DNA of 44,103 nt from Pseudomonas sp. BN102 (lineage in GTDB: Bacteria > Pseudomonadota > Gammaproteobacteria > Pseudomonadales > Pseudomonadaceae): positions 1 to 44,103 of the forward strand of contig NZ_SSON01000024.1 of the NCBI RefSeq assembly GCF_029871245.1, in the 5' to 3' direction. Every line of letters begins with the position of its first letter. The first letter of the stretch is position 1. The position numbers were made by a program, and so were the translations under genes. This document shows, piece by piece, positions 8,989 through 17,870 of the stretch. The notes beneath the pieces were generated by a model, which did not search any database, was not told the DNA's origin, and saw only the letters and a list, made by a program, of their open reading frames with translations.

Positions 8989-10017
8989 TCAGGCGTGACT
9001 GGCATGACGGAAGGCAGCGAAGCGGTTGAGCAACCGGTGCAGGGCGAACACCGCCACCAGGGTGAGGAACACCGCCACGCACACCGATGAGAGGCGGTAG
9101 GCGATGGAATAGACCACGTCATGCTGCGGCGTGAGGTACTGGCCGAAGACGATGGCCAGGGTGGTCAGTGCACCGAAGCCGACGCCCTGGGCGCCTTCCA
9201 GCGCGTGCAGCCGGGCGCAGCAGAAGGCGGCGGTCCAGTACATCAGGGTCACCAGCGGCAGCACGTCGTAGTGGCTGTAGAGCACCAGTTGCAACGCCAG
9301 GCCGATGGCGCAACCGAGCAGCGTGCCGAGGGCGCGGATGCGACCGGCGAAGCGGATGCCGTTCCAGTGCATGGGGAACAGCACGAGGATCGACGCCACC
9401 TGGGCCGACAGCGAATCCCGCAGGTCGAAGCTCTGGAACAGCATGAAGGACAGGGTGGCGATGGTCGCCCCCAGCACCGCCTCGTGGCGTTGGCTGGGCA
9501 GGTCCTTGGCCTGCATCTGCCGTGGCGTACGCGGCTCTGCGTCCGGGAAGAGGAAGAACATCAGCCAGGCGATCAGCACCGTCAGGCCGGCTGCCACGAG
9601 GTTGCTGGCGACCAGGTCGTAGAGGTGCGTATCCGGGTAACTGGCGAAGTGCAGCTGCATGGAGAGGAACACGCTGCCCAGGGCGCCGAACATGAACAGC
9701 GAACCCTGGGCCATCAGGCGGAAGCGCCAGAGAAATCCGAGGAACGCCAGCGGCACCATCAGCTGCGGCCGGTCGCCGAACAGGCCGTAGATCAGCAGCA
9801 CCTCGCAGCTCACCACCACCGCCTGGAGCAGGAACTGGCGAACGATGTGGCCGTTGATGCTTGGCGTGAGGCCAAGCAGCAGCATGGGGTAGACGCAGAA
9901 GAACGCGCCATTGTCCCAGCCCATCAACTTGCAGACGAACAGCCCCAGGGTGCCGCCGCCGGCCAGGCGCAGGCACTGGCGCAGGTCGTTTTCGCTGAGG
10001 GCGGACTTGCGGGCCAT
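8989..10017 (-). CDS. DUF2955 inner-membrane protein, partner of a HlyD-type exporter
   Basis: A 342-residue polytopic membrane protein with about ten hydrophobic segments in two blocks (about 20-165 and 190-330), resembling the DUF2955/FUSC type of aromatic-acid efflux protein. The N-terminal block holds NGAFFCVYPMLLLGLTPSIN. The gene follows the HlyD-type adaptor after 4 bp and is surely in its operon. By analogy with AaeAB-like pumps it may export small organic acids or toxic compounds, but the substrate is unknown. No outer-membrane factor gene is present, so an unlinked TolC/OprM-like channel would be needed. Confidence 0.85.
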   Translation of the reverse strand: MARKSALSENDLRQCLRLAGGGTLGLFVCKLMGWDNGAFFCVYPMLLLGLTPSINGHIVRQFLLQAVVVSCEVLLIYGLFGDRPQLMVPLAFLGFLWRFRLMAQGSLFMFGALGSVFLSMQLHFASYPDTHLYDLVASNLVAAGLTVLIAWLMFFLFPDAEPRTPRQMQAKDLPSQRHEAVLGATIATLSFMLFQSFDLRDSLSAQVASILVLFPMHWNGIRFAGRIRALGTLLGCAIGLALQLVLYSHYDVLPLVTLMYWTAAFCCARLHALEGAQGVGFGALTTLAIVFGQYLTPQHDVVYSIAYRLSSVCVAVFLTLVAVFALHRLLNRFAAFRHASHA

Positions 10018-10021
10018 CGGC

Positions 10022-11083
10022 TCAGTACACGTAGTGCAGGATGCTGATCAGGGCGATCTGCAGGCGGCCGAACAGGTCCGCCAGCTGCGAGTCGCGCGGG
10101 TAGAGCTGGACGGTGGCCTTGGCGCCGCTGGGCAGGGTCTGGGGCAGGGCTTCGCTGAGGCTGACGTGGAGGCGCTGGCGCTGGGCGTCGCGGACCCAGC
10201 GATCGGACACCGCCGGGGCGGCCAGGTCGCCATTGGCGTCCAGCTGGCCTTCCTTCACGCCGGCATCGATGGCGCTGACCCTGGCGTCGAAAATGTGCCC
10301 GGGCAGGGCATCGAACACCACTGAGGCGCCGTCCTCCAGGCGCACGTAGCGCAGGGCCTTCTCACGGAAGTCGGCGCTGATGTCCGCCTCGTCCGCCACC
10401 AGCGCAGCCACTGGGTTGCCGGCGTGCAGGTAGGCGCCTGGGGACAGTTGCAGGTTGCTCAGCACGCCGGCGCGTTCGGCGCGCACCTCGCTGTATTCCA
10501 GTTGCAGGCGGGCCTGGTCCAGCGCATTGCGCGCTTGGCGCAGGCGCAGGTTGTCCGCGCCCTCCGCACCACGCTGGGCGGTCAATTCACGGATGCGCGC
10601 ACCAGCGGCAGCCAGCTTGGCCTGGGCCGCCTGGCGCTGGGCTTCGGTCTGCTCGTAGAGCTGGCGCGAGACATGCTGGCTCTGCACCAGGCGGCCGAGG
10701 CGCGCGGTTTCGCGCTGCAGTTCGCTGGCGGTGGCCTGGGCGGCGGCTTGCTCGGCACGGGCGGCGGCAATTGCGGCGTCGAGCTGGCGGTTGTCCTGCC
10801 CGGCCTGCTCCAGCGCCAGCTCGGCGGAACGTACGGCAAGGCGGAAGGGCTGCGGATCGAGGCGGAACAACAACTGGCCGGCCTCGACGTGCTGGTTGTT
10901 GGCGACGGCCACCTCCAGCACCTGGCCATCCACCCGCGAGGCGATGCGCAGCACCGGGCGGGTCAGCTGCGCCTGGGGCGTGATGGGCATCCACAGATCC
11001 GCCGCGAGAAAGTAGGCGAACAGCAGGACGAACAGGGCGATGGCCACTTGGACCCGGCGGGCGAATCTCTGATCCGGAGTCAT
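10022..11083 (-). CDS. HlyD-family membrane fusion (periplasmic adaptor) protein
   Basis: A periplasmic adaptor of 353 residues. One N-terminal membrane anchor (about 12-30; VAIALFVLLFAYFLAADLWM) is followed by a biotinyl-lipoyl half (SRVDGQVLEVAVANNQHVEA), a long Ala/Gln-rich coiled-coil hairpin (about 80-195), the second lipoyl half (RAERAGVLSNLQLSPGAYLH) and a beta-barrel region. I place the start at ATG 11083, which has GAGG five bases upstream and gives a clean membrane anchor. The longer frame to 11149 would start at TTG. It is paired with the DUF2955 protein and lies divergent from a LysR gene, the arrangement of aaeRAB-type export systems. Confidence 0.9.
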   Translation of the reverse strand: MTPDQRFARRVQVAIALFVLLFAYFLAADLWMPITPQAQLTRPVLRIASRVDGQVLEVAVANNQHVEAGQLLFRLDPQPFRLAVRSAELALEQAGQDNRQLDAAIAAARAEQAAAQATASELQRETARLGRLVQSQHVSRQLYEQTEAQRQAAQAKLAAAGARIRELTAQRGAEGADNLRLRQARNALDQARLQLEYSEVRAERAGVLSNLQLSPGAYLHAGNPVAALVADEADISADFREKALRYVRLEDGASVVFDALPGHIFDARVSAIDAGVKEGQLDANGDLAAPAVSDRWVRDAQRQRLHVSLSEALPQTLPSGAKATVQLYPRDSQLADLFGRLQIALISILHYVY

Positions 11084-11234
11084 GCGAACCTCGAAGGGGC
11101 CCGCTGGAAACGCGGGCGGAAAAGACGGGAACGACAACCTCTCGGCCAATGCCGCTCATGGGGGAAAGTATATTTTCGGAAATTTCGTCGATAATCTGCT
11201 GAAAGCGAGAAGCAGCCTTACACAAGGGGTAACA
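11084..11234. promoter_or_regulatory. Divergent control region between the export operon and its LysR gene
   Basis: A 151-bp gap between the divergent start codons. It holds an AT-rich patch around 11168-11200 with the palindrome GAAATTTC at 11179-11186 inside TTCGGAAATTTCGTCGATAA. LysR proteins often bind such sites between divergent genes; the exact site is a guess. Confidence 0.4.
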
Positions 11235-12191
11235 ATGGACACGCTCCACAGCATGCGGGTATTCGTGCGGGTGATAGACACCGGAAGTTTCACTGCCGCC
11301 GCCCAGGCTATGGACCTGTCCACCGCCCAGGTTTCACGCCTGGTGTCGGAACTGGAGCAACAGCTTCAGGCCCGCCTGCTGAACCGCACCACCCGCCGCC
11401 TGGCGCTGACCGAAGTGGGCGAGCGCTACCTGCAGCGTTGCCGGCAGATCCTCGGCGAGGTGGACGAGGCCGCCGCAGAGGCCCGTGGCGCCCACCTCAA
11501 GCCCCATGGCCGCCTGCGCGTACACACCATGACCGGCCTCGGCCTGCAGCACCTCACCCCGCTGGTGGCGCGCTACTCCGAGCTTTACCCGGAGGTGGTG
11601 GTGGAGCTGACGCTGTCGCAGCGCACGCCGGACCTGCTGGAGGACGGCCACGACGTCATCATCACCTTCGCCCGCGAGCTGCCGGACTCGCAGATGGTGG
11701 CCCAGGTGCTGGGGCCGATGTTCAGCGTGCTCTGCGCCGGCCCCGGCTACCTGAAGAAACAGGGTGTGCCCCTGGAGCCGGCGGACCTGCAGCAGCATCG
11801 CTACCTGCGTCTGCTGGACCCGCTTTACGAGGACAGCTGGGTGTTCAACGGCGAGCACGGCGAATTCAACGTGCTGCCCGCCGAAAGCTTCCAGGTGAAC
11901 GTCGCCGAATCCCTGGCCAAGGCGGCCCAGGCCGGCATGGGCATCTGCCTGCTACCCTCCTTCGTCGCCTGCCCGCCCGTGCGCGAGGGCAAGCTGCTGC
12001 GGCTGCTGCCGGAGTACCGCCTGCGCGAGCGCAACATCTACGCCATCTACCCGTCGCGGCGATTCCTCGACGCCAAGATCAAGACCTGGGTGGAGTTTCT
12101 CAAGGCCGAGTTGCCGCCACTGCTGGCCCAGGACGAGGCCCTGCTGGAAGACCCGAAACGCTGGGCGATCAATTCGAAATTGTTGCGCTGA
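11235..12191 (+). CDS. LysR-family transcriptional regulator
   Basis: A 318-residue regulator. The winged HTH (residues 1-60; FTAAAQAMDLSTAQVSRLVS) is followed by a LysR substrate-binding domain (about 90-295). Start ATG 11235 has AAGGGG upstream; the open frame to 11082 is not needed. It is of the class near AaeR/DmlR (MDTLHSMRVFVRVIDTGSF). It is divergent from the HlyD/DUF2955 operon and probably controls it in response to an exported acid-like effector. That is inference from position. Confidence 0.92.
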   Translation: MDTLHSMRVFVRVIDTGSFTAAAQAMDLSTAQVSRLVSELEQQLQARLLNRTTRRLALTEVGERYLQRCRQILGEVDEAAAEARGAHLKPHGRLRVHTMTGLGLQHLTPLVARYSELYPEVVVELTLSQRTPDLLEDGHDVIITFARELPDSQMVAQVLGPMFSVLCAGPGYLKKQGVPLEPADLQQHRYLRLLDPLYEDSWVFNGEHGEFNVLPAESFQVNVAESLAKAAQAGMGICLLPSFVACPPVREGKLLRLLPEYRLRERNIYAIYPSRRFLDAKIKTWVEFLKAELPPLLAQDEALLEDPKRWAINSKLLR

Positions 12192-12289
12192 GAGAAACAG
12201 TCATTCACTGAAACCGCTATTTTTCCCCTATCTGGACCTACCTAAGATGGCGCCATGTTTCGCAAGAAACCATCCGAGAGGTTCAAGAT

Positions 12290-12496
12290 ATGCAACGCAA
12301 TGTGATTTTTACCGCCGTTTTCGCCGTATTTTCCCTGCTTTTCTCGCAACTGACCCTGGCTGAAGAGTCCAGCAGCTTTGTTGCACGCAATGCAGCGCTG
12401 GCTGAACAGCGCGCCAACGCTGCTGAGCAGCAGGCCATCGCCAAGCAAAACGCGCCCGAGCAGCAGAAGCAGGCCGGCAACGCCCAGGACAGCTGA
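12290..12496 (+). CDS. Small secreted protein, unknown function
   Basis: A 68-residue protein. A clear signal peptide (about 1-24; VFAVFSLLFSQLTLA, cleavage probably after LTLA) leaves a mature part of about 44 residues that is almost all Ala, Gln, Glu and Asn (AEQRANAAEQQAIAKQNAPE) and probably helical or disordered. There are no cysteines, so it is not a lipoprotein. It is monocistronic: it follows the LysR gene after 98 bp and ends before a strong terminator at 12561. I do not recognise a family. A real gene is supported by the signal peptide, length and its own terminator. Confidence 0.7.
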   Translation: MQRNVIFTAVFAVFSLLFSQLTLAEESSSFVARNAALAEQRANAAEQQAIAKQNAPEQQKQAGNAQDS

Positions 12497-12560
12497 GTCC
12501 TTCCCCGCTTTCTCCACCTCCTGACGTTGATGCGTGACAGCTCCTATCGACGTCTTGTTC

Positions 12561-12589
12561 AGGCCGCTCATGATGAGCGGCCTTTTTTT
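12561..12589 (+). terminator. Rho-independent terminator of the small secreted-protein gene
   Basis: Perfect 10-bp stem AGGCCGCTCA / TGAGCGGCCT with a TGA loop, followed by seven T. Confidence 0.92.
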
Positions 12590-12713
12590 GTTTCCCGCGC
12601 ACCAAGCACCAGAATCCTGATCGTGGACGCCCCGGTAAGGTGTTCTGAGCCCAGCTTTTCGCGAATGAATTCTCAACCTTAGCGATAGGTGCCACGTCTC
12701 GACTTGTGGGGGC

Positions 12714-12803
12714 GATTTCAATCGCATAGGGCAGCGCAGCGGCCCCCTGAGGCCTTGCAGGCCGAACCTGCGGTCCGGTTAGCGAATGAATTCGCCCCCA
12801 CAA
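12714..12803. repeat. Palindromic repeat, family C (diverged copy)
   Basis: TTGTGGGGGCGATTTCAATC on the left and GCGAATGAATTCGCCCCCAC on the right form the outer stem, with internal hairpins. It shares the GGGCAGCGCAGCGGCCCC-like core with the copy at 5198-5293. A loose fragment of the same family (GCGAATGAATTC) lies at 12661. It fills the gap 12590-12803; no gene is seen there. Confidence 0.8.
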
Positions 12804-12833
12804 AAAAAGGCCGGCATCTCTGCCGGCCTTTTT
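12804..12833. terminator. Bidirectional rho-independent terminator, mainly for desA
   Basis: AAGGCCGGCA / TGCCGGCCTT stem with a TCTC loop, flanked by A7 on one side and T5 on the other. It works on paper in both directions and lies 18 bp beyond the desA stop codon. Confidence 0.88.
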
Positions 12834-12850
12834 CATGGGCGCTCGCCGCG

Positions 12851-14035
12851 TCAGGCCGAGGCCGGACGCAGGGAGTAGGTCTTCAGCTGTTCGGCGAAAT
12901 CGCGCAGGGACTGGATGCCGCTGGCCTCGGCCTCGTGCACCCACTGCTTCATGGCTTCGAGCATGTCGTGGCCATTGGCGCTGGTCTTGACCCAGATCTG
13001 TTGCAGCGCCAGGCGCTTCTCGTAGATCACCTTGAGGGCCTGGCTCTGCTCCAGCATGGCGGCGATGCGCGCCTGGTTGCCTTCGTCGAGCAGGCTGGTC
13101 TCGCGGGACAGCAGGCGCTTGGCGCGGCGGAACAGGTGGCGCACCGACTCGTCGGCCTTGGCCAGTTCCTGCTTCACCAGCGGGCCGATCACCAGCTTGC
13201 GGTACTGGGCCATGATCTGGAAGCGGTTGTTGAGGATGGCCATGGCGGTGTCCATGTCCAGGCTGCCCTTGCCTTCCACGCGGTGTGCGATGGGCGCCAC
13301 GCGCTGCACCTTGGCCAGACCGAAGACGCTGAACAGCTTGATCCAGGCCCAGCCCATGTCGAACTCCCACTTCTTCACCGAGAGCTTGGCGGAGTTGGGG
13401 TAGGTGTGGTGGTTGTTGTGCAGCTCTTCACCGCCGATCAGGATGCCCCAGGGCACCAGGTTGGTGGCGGCGTCGCGGCATTCGAAGTTGCGGTAGCCGA
13501 TGGCATGGCCGAGGCCGTTGACGACGCCGGCGGCCCAGAGCGGAATCCAGATCATCTGCACGGCCCAGACGGTGAGGCCGAGGGCACCGAACAGGGCCAG
13601 GTCGAGCAGCGCCATCAGGGTCACGCCGGCGATGGGGAAGCGCGAGTAAACATTGCGCTCCACCCAGTCATCCGGGCAGTTCTTGCCGTAAATGCGCAGG
13701 GTGTCCTCGTTCTTCGCCTCTTCCTGGTAGAGCTCGGCGCCCTTGCGCAGGACGGTCCACAGGCCCTTGACCACCGGGCTGTGGGGATCGTCGACGGTTT
13801 CGCACTTGGCGTGGTGCTTGCGGTGGATGGCGGTCCACTCGCGGGTGTTCATGGCGGTGGTCATCCACAGCCAGAAGCGGAAGAAATGCTTGAGCGCCGG
13901 ATGCAGCTCCAGCGAGCGGTGAGCCGAATAACGGTGAAGATAGACGGTGACGCTGACGATGGTGACATGGGTCAGCACCAGGGTGACCGCCACCAGTTGC
14001 CACGGTGACAGGTCGAGAAGTCCGTTGTACCACAT
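12851..14035 (-). CDS. desA: DesA-like acyl-lipid delta-9 fatty acid desaturase
   Basis: A 394-residue membrane di-iron desaturase. The three histidine boxes are intact: H34-RYSA-H39, H71-RK-HH75 and H206-NN-HH210, plus His177 in NGLGHAIGYRN. Hydrophobic pairs flank the boxes (about 10-32, 50-65, 135-175). The C-terminal third (about 250-394) is a soluble helical extension rich in charged residues, as in the P. aeruginosa phospholipid desaturase DesA, which this matches closely from memory. The enzyme introduces a cis-9 double bond into acyl chains of existing phospholipids. I use ATG 14035; the frame extends upstream without support. It is divergent from the PAS-GGDEF-EAL gene, as in P. aeruginosa. 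Confidence 0.93.
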   Translation of the reverse strand: MWYNGLLDLSPWQLVAVTLVLTHVTIVSVTVYLHRYSAHRSLELHPALKHFFRFWLWMTTAMNTREWTAIHRKHHAKCETVDDPHSPVVKGLWTVLRKGAELYQEEAKNEDTLRIYGKNCPDDWVERNVYSRFPIAGVTLMALLDLALFGALGLTVWAVQMIWIPLWAAGVVNGLGHAIGYRNFECRDAATNLVPWGILIGGEELHNNHHTYPNSAKLSVKKWEFDMGWAWIKLFSVFGLAKVQRVAPIAHRVEGKGSLDMDTAMAILNNRFQIMAQYRKLVIGPLVKQELAKADESVRHLFRRAKRLLSRETSLLDEGNQARIAAMLEQSQALKVIYEKRLALQQIWVKTSANGHDMLEAMKQWVHEAEASGIQSLRDFAEQLKTYSLRPASA

Positions 14036-14202
14036 GGATGGTGTTGCCTCGGGTGAAGTGAACGGGGCTCTAGAGAAAAGCCTGGCTCGGATTATCACAA
14101 AGCCTCAGGAGAAAACCATCCAGTCTTTTAGATAGAAAACCCGCCAAAGCGCGTTGATTTATACTAGGCGCCCCGCCTTTCCCCCAGCCAGGACGGCAAA
14201 CC

Positions 14203-16107
14203 ATGCGTCAGAAGTTCAGCGCCATGAAGCTGGTGCTGCCTTATTTCATCCTCGCCAGTCTCTGGGTGATGTTCAGCGACCGCCTGCTCGTGAAGCTGGT
14301 GGGCGATGCCGAGCTGCTGGCCGAGTTGCAGACCGCCAAGGGCCTGCTCTTCGTCGTGGTTACCAGCCTGCTGCTCTACGCCCTGCTGTGCCTGCACCTG
14401 CGCCATCTGAAGCAGTACCTGGACGCTCGCCGCGCCCACGAAAGCAGCCTGCGTCAGGCCGCTGCGGTATTCGACGCGACTCAGGAAGGCGTGCTGGTCA
14501 CCGACGCGCGGAGCGACATCGTCCACGTCAACCGCGCCTTCGCCCGCATCACCGGCTTCGAGGAGGCCGAGGTGCTGGGCCGGAACCCGCGCATTTTCAG
14601 CTCCGGCCGCCACGCCCCGGCCTTCTACCAGGCCATGTGGCATGCCCTGGAAAACCGCCGGGAATGGAGCGGCGAGGTGTGGAACCGGCGCAAGAACGGC
14701 GAGATCTACCCGCTCTGGCAAAACCTCCGCGCTATCCATGACGACGACGGCCAGCTCACCCACTACGTGGCGGTGTTCTCCGATATCAGCGCGATCAAGC
14801 GCTCCCAGCACGAGCTGGACTTCCTCGCCCACCACGACCCGCTGACCAACCTGCCCAATCGCCTGCTCTTCACCGAACGCGTCGAGCATGTGCTGGAACG
14901 CGCGCGCCGCGAGAAGCTGGGCGGCGCCCTGCTGCTTCTGGACCTGGACCACTTCCAGCACATCAACGAAAGCCTCGGCCACTCCCAGGGCGACCGGCTG
15001 CTGAAGAGGGTCGGCGCGCGACTGCAAGGACTGGTGGAAGGCGGCATGACCCTGGCGCGCCTGGGCGGCGACGAGTTCGGCCTGCTCTGGGAAAACTGCC
15101 CCCAGGCCGAGCAGATAGCGGACCTGGCCGAACGCATCCGCATGGAGCTGGCCAAGCCCTTCCGCCTGGAGGGGCACGACCTGTTCATCAGCGCGAGCCT
15201 CGGCATCGCCCTGTTCCCCGCGGACGCCGAGAGCGTCGAGCAGGTGCTGCGCAATGCCGACTCGGCGCTGTTCAAGGCCAAGAACAGCGGCCGCGACGCC
15301 TACGCCTTCTACAGCCAGAAACTGACCGAGCAGGCGCGCCAGCGCGTCCAGCTGGTCAGCGCCCTGCGCCGCGCCCAGGAGCAGGACCAGCTGCGCGTGC
15401 ACTACCAGCCCATCCACCGCCTGGCGGACGGCCAGCTGATCGGCTTCGAAGCCCTGGTGCGCTGGGAGCACCCTGAGCGCGGCCTGGTGCCGCCGGGCGA
15501 GTTCCTGCCGGTTGCCGAGGAAAGCGGGCTGATCGGCAATATCGACGCCTGGGTCCTGGCGCAGGCCTGCCGGCAGATGCAGCGCTGGCAGGAGGAGGAT
15601 CGCGGCCTGGCCTTCGTGGCGGTCAACCTGTCCTGCCGGCTGTTCCGCCGCGCCGAGCTGTACGACGAAGTGGCCGGCGTCCTGGCCGCCACCGGACTGG
15701 CGCCCAGGTACCTGGAGCTGGAGATCACCGAAAGCGCGGTGATGGAGGACCCGGACACCGCCGAGGCGCTGCTCGGCCGGCTGCGGGAGTTGGGCGTACG
15801 CCTGGCCATCGACGACTTCGGCACTGGCTACTCGTCGCTGCAGCGCCTCAAGCGCCTGCCGGTGCACAAGTTGAAGATCGACCAGAGCTTCGTCCGTGGC
15901 CTGCCGGCCGACCAGAACGACATCGCCATCGCCCGCGCCGTCACCGCCCTGGGCCGCAGCCTCGGCCTCAGCGTGCTGGCCGAAGGCATTGAGGCAGAGG
16001 CCCAGGCCGACTTCCTTCGCGAGCTGGGCTGCGACTATGGCCAAGGCTACCTGTTCAGCCGCCCACTGCCAGCAGCAGAAGTGGAACAGCGCTGGTCACT
16101 GGCCTGA
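14203..16107 (+). CDS. Membrane PAS-GGDEF-EAL c-di-GMP phosphodiesterase (PipA-like)
   Basis: A 634-residue protein. Two membrane segments (about 8-25 and 45-66) frame a short periplasmic loop; a PAS/PAC domain follows (about 80-200), then GGDEF (about 205-370) and EAL (about 375-634). The EAL domain has every catalytic signature I can check: FEALVRWEH, NLSCRLF, EITES, IDDFGTGYSS, KIDQSFV, LAEGIE and a final GQGYLFSRPL, so it is probably an active phosphodiesterase. The GGDEF motif is intact (RLGGDEFG) but no RxxD inhibitory site precedes it. It may be bifunctional or GTP-regulated. Position opposite desA and architecture match P. aeruginosa PA0285, which I recall being called PipA. Confidence 0.92.
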   Translation: MRQKFSAMKLVLPYFILASLWVMFSDRLLVKLVGDAELLAELQTAKGLLFVVVTSLLLYALLCLHLRHLKQYLDARRAHESSLRQAAAVFDATQEGVLVTDARSDIVHVNRAFARITGFEEAEVLGRNPRIFSSGRHAPAFYQAMWHALENRREWSGEVWNRRKNGEIYPLWQNLRAIHDDDGQLTHYVAVFSDISAIKRSQHELDFLAHHDPLTNLPNRLLFTERVEHVLERARREKLGGALLLLDLDHFQHINESLGHSQGDRLLKRVGARLQGLVEGGMTLARLGGDEFGLLWENCPQAEQIADLAERIRMELAKPFRLEGHDLFISASLGIALFPADAESVEQVLRNADSALFKAKNSGRDAYAFYSQKLTEQARQRVQLVSALRRAQEQDQLRVHYQPIHRLADGQLIGFEALVRWEHPERGLVPPGEFLPVAEESGLIGNIDAWVLAQACRQMQRWQEEDRGLAFVAVNLSCRLFRRAELYDEVAGVLAATGLAPRYLELEITESAVMEDPDTAEALLGRLRELGVRLAIDDFGTGYSSLQRLKRLPVHKLKIDQSFVRGLPADQNDIAIARAVTALGRSLGLSVLAEGIEAEAQADFLRELGCDYGQGYLFSRPLPAAEVEQRWSLA

Positions 16108-16198
16108 ATCCCGCTGGAAGCCAGGGCCCACAGGACGCTGGACGTTCCCTGCGGCGCGCTGCCTGCCTCCCCGCAAAGCTAAATTTGGTTATATAAAA

Positions 16199-16223
16199 AT
16201 TCTTAAATAGTATTTTTAAGAAT
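16199..16223 (+). promoter_or_regulatory. AT-rich palindromic control site upstream of oscA / sulfate operon
   Basis: A perfect 9-bp inverted repeat, ATTCTTAAA and TTTAAGAAT, separated by 7 bp, inside a very AT-rich stretch (16175-16228) in an otherwise GC-rich region. It lies about 85-110 bp upstream of oscA. Sulfur-starvation operons are usually activated by the LysR protein CysB, which binds AT-rich imperfect palindromes. Assignment to CysB is inference. Confidence 0.6.
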
Positions 16224-16307
16224 ATTGTCGCCCTGCTTAAGATGCGCTCCATGCCACGCGGAAACCCTCCCGTCCATTGCCGCGGGCCCTCATCAAGGAG
16301 CACGACC

Positions 16308-16490
16308 ATGAGCGCAACCCTCCGTAGCCTGGAAGGCCAGGACGAAGCCAGCATCCTGCGTGAGATCCAGAGCGCCTTGCACGGCCTGCGATTCGGCTCG
16401 GTGGAGATCACTGTGCACAACGGCCAGGTGGTGCAGATCGAGCGCAAGGAGAAATTCCGCCTGCAGCCGCCGAGCAACCGCAACAGCTGA
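16308..16490 (+). CDS. oscA: OscA-like small protein (DUF2292)
   Basis: A 60-residue protein with the DUF2292/YezD pattern: a helix (ILREIQSALHGLRFGSVEIT) leading to VHNGQVVQIERKEKFRL. The start is ATG 16308, with AAGGAG seven bases upstream. In Pseudomonas corrugata the corresponding gene oscA, upstream of the sulfate-binding protein gene, was linked to use of organosulfur compounds in sulfur starvation and to chromate tolerance. Here too it precedes sbp-cysTWA, with a 223-bp gap that holds a large palindrome. The molecular role is unknown. Confidence 0.88.
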   Translation: MSATLRSLEGQDEASILREIQSALHGLRFGSVEITVHNGQVVQIERKEKFRLQPPSNRNS

Positions 16491-16505
16491 TTCACTGATT
16501 TCCGT

Positions 16506-16626
16506 TTAAGCCTCGCGAGCTAGAGGCAGGCAAGGCGAAAAGGGACGAGGGAGCGGAGTTTACGACTGTAAATGAGCATCCCGAGGCGCTTTTCAACGCA
16601 GCCTGACCGACGCGCAGCAGGCTTAA
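16506..16626. repeat. 121-bp imperfect palindrome between oscA and sbp
   Basis: A symmetric element centred near 16566. The ends TTAAGCCT and AGGCTTAA match perfectly, the centre is TTTAC-GACT-GTAAA, and the arms in between are partly complementary (GCGAAAAG against CGCTTTTC). I recognise this as a widespread intergenic element type in Pseudomonas, but no other copy is in this window. It would form a long stem in an oscA-sbp transcript. Confidence 0.75.
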
Positions 16627-16713
16627 GGCCCGACCGGACAGCCGGAGGGCGTATCGACGAACAGAACTACAGCCCTAGCCAACACCAAAAATTCAGATTC
16701 CAGGAGCTTGATG

Positions 16714-17712
16714 ATGTCGATTCGCCGTTTCGCCCTCGCCGCCCTTGCCAGCGCCCTGATCGCCGGCCCGGCCGCAGCCGCCACCGAACTGCTCAACGTG
16801 TCCTACGACCCGACCCGTGAGCTCTACCAGGAATACAACGCCGCCTTCGCCAAGCACTGGAAGGCCGAAGGTGGCGACGATGTGAAGATCCAGCAGTCCC
16901 ACGGCGGCTCCGGCAAGCAGGCCCGTGCCGTGATCGACGGCCTGAAGGCCGACGTGGTGACCCTGGCGCTGGCCGGCGATATCGATGAGCTGCAAAAGCT
17001 CGGCAAGCTGATCCCGGCCGACTGGCAAGCGCGTCTGCCGCAGAACAGCACCCCCTACACCTCGACCATCGTGTTCCTGGTACGCAAGGGCAACCCCAAG
17101 GGCATCAAGGACTGGGGCGACCTGACCAAGCAAGGCGTTGAAGTCATCACTCCGAACCCGAAAACCTCCGGCGGCGCCCGCTGGAACTTCCTGGCCGCCT
17201 GGGCCTGGGCCAAGAAGCAGTACGGCAGCGACGCCAAGGCCCAGGATTACGTGAAGGAGCTGTACAAGCACGTACCGGTGCTGGATACCGGCGCCCGCGG
17301 CTCGACCATCACCTTCGTCAACAACCAGATCGGCGACGTGCTGCTGGCCTGGGAGAACGAGGCCTTCCTGGCCCTGAAGGAACAGGGCGGCGAGAACTTC
17401 GAGATCATCGCGCCGAGCCTGTCCATCCTGGCCGAGCCGCCGGTCTCGGTGGTGGACAAGAACGTCGACAAGAAGGGCACCCGCAAGGTCGCCGAAGCTT
17501 ACCTGCAGTATCTGTACAGCGAGGAAGGCCAGCGCATCGCGGCGAAGAACTTCTACCGTCCGCGTAACGAGAAGGTCGCGGCCGAGTTCGCCAAGCAGTT
17601 CCCGAAACTCGACCTGGTGACCGTGGACAAGGACTTCAACGGCTGGAAGGAAGCGCAACCCAAGTTCTTCAACGACGGCGGCATCTTCGACCAGATCTAC
17701 GAGGCGCAATGA
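16714..17712 (+). CDS. sbp: Sbp, periplasmic sulfate-binding protein
   Basis: A 332-residue solute-binding protein. The signal peptide (about 1-22) ends AGPAAAA; the mature protein starts [20 protein letters not shown], the hallmark of the Sbp/CysP family. Other family signatures are [32 protein letters not shown] and [13 protein letters not shown] use ATG 16714, seven bases after CAGGAG; two in-frame starts (TTG 16708, ATG 16711) lie just before. It delivers sulfate or thiosulfate to CysTWA, encoded downstream beyond a 255-bp gap with a repeat and hairpin. Confidence 0.96.
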   Translation: MSIRRFALAALASALIAGPAAAATELLNVSYDPTRELYQEYNAAFAKHWKAEGGDDVKIQQSHGGSGKQARAVIDGLKADVVTLALAGDIDELQKLGKLIPADWQARLPQNSTPYTSTIVFLVRKGNPKGIKDWGDLTKQGVEVITPNPKTSGGARWNFLAAWAWAKKQYGSDAKAQDYVKELYKHVPVLDTGARGSTITFVNNQIGDVLLAWENEAFLALKEQGGENFEIIAPSLSILAEPPVSVVDKNVDKKGTRKVAEAYLQYLYSEEGQRIAAKNFYRPRNEKVAAEFAKQFPKLDLVTVDKDFNGWKEAQPKFFNDGGIFDQIYEAQ

Positions 17713-17735
17713 TCGCCGAGGCGAAACCGTAGCAA

Positions 17736-17819
17736 GTAGGGTGGATCACACTTCACCGATCCACCATCGGCCTCCACGCGGGTGCCGCTGGTGGAAGTAA
17801 AAAGCGACTTCCACCCTAC
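17736..17819. repeat. Interspersed palindromic repeat, family B (copy 2)
   Basis: It starts GTAGGGTGGATCACACTTCA and ends GCGACTTCCACCCTAC. It shares the CCACCATCGG core, the GGTGG block and the AAAAGCGA block with 2545-2625. It sits between sbp and cysT. Confidence 0.87.
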
Positions 17820-17870
17820 AGCCTGATGGGTCTCCACCCATCGACGGAGCTCCATGGAAGGAGCGAAAAC

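Noticed and set aside
14164-16044. A 626-codon minus-strand frame opposite the GGDEF-EAL gene
   Set aside because: Shadow of the plus-strand gene, which has all PAS, GGDEF and EAL motifs.
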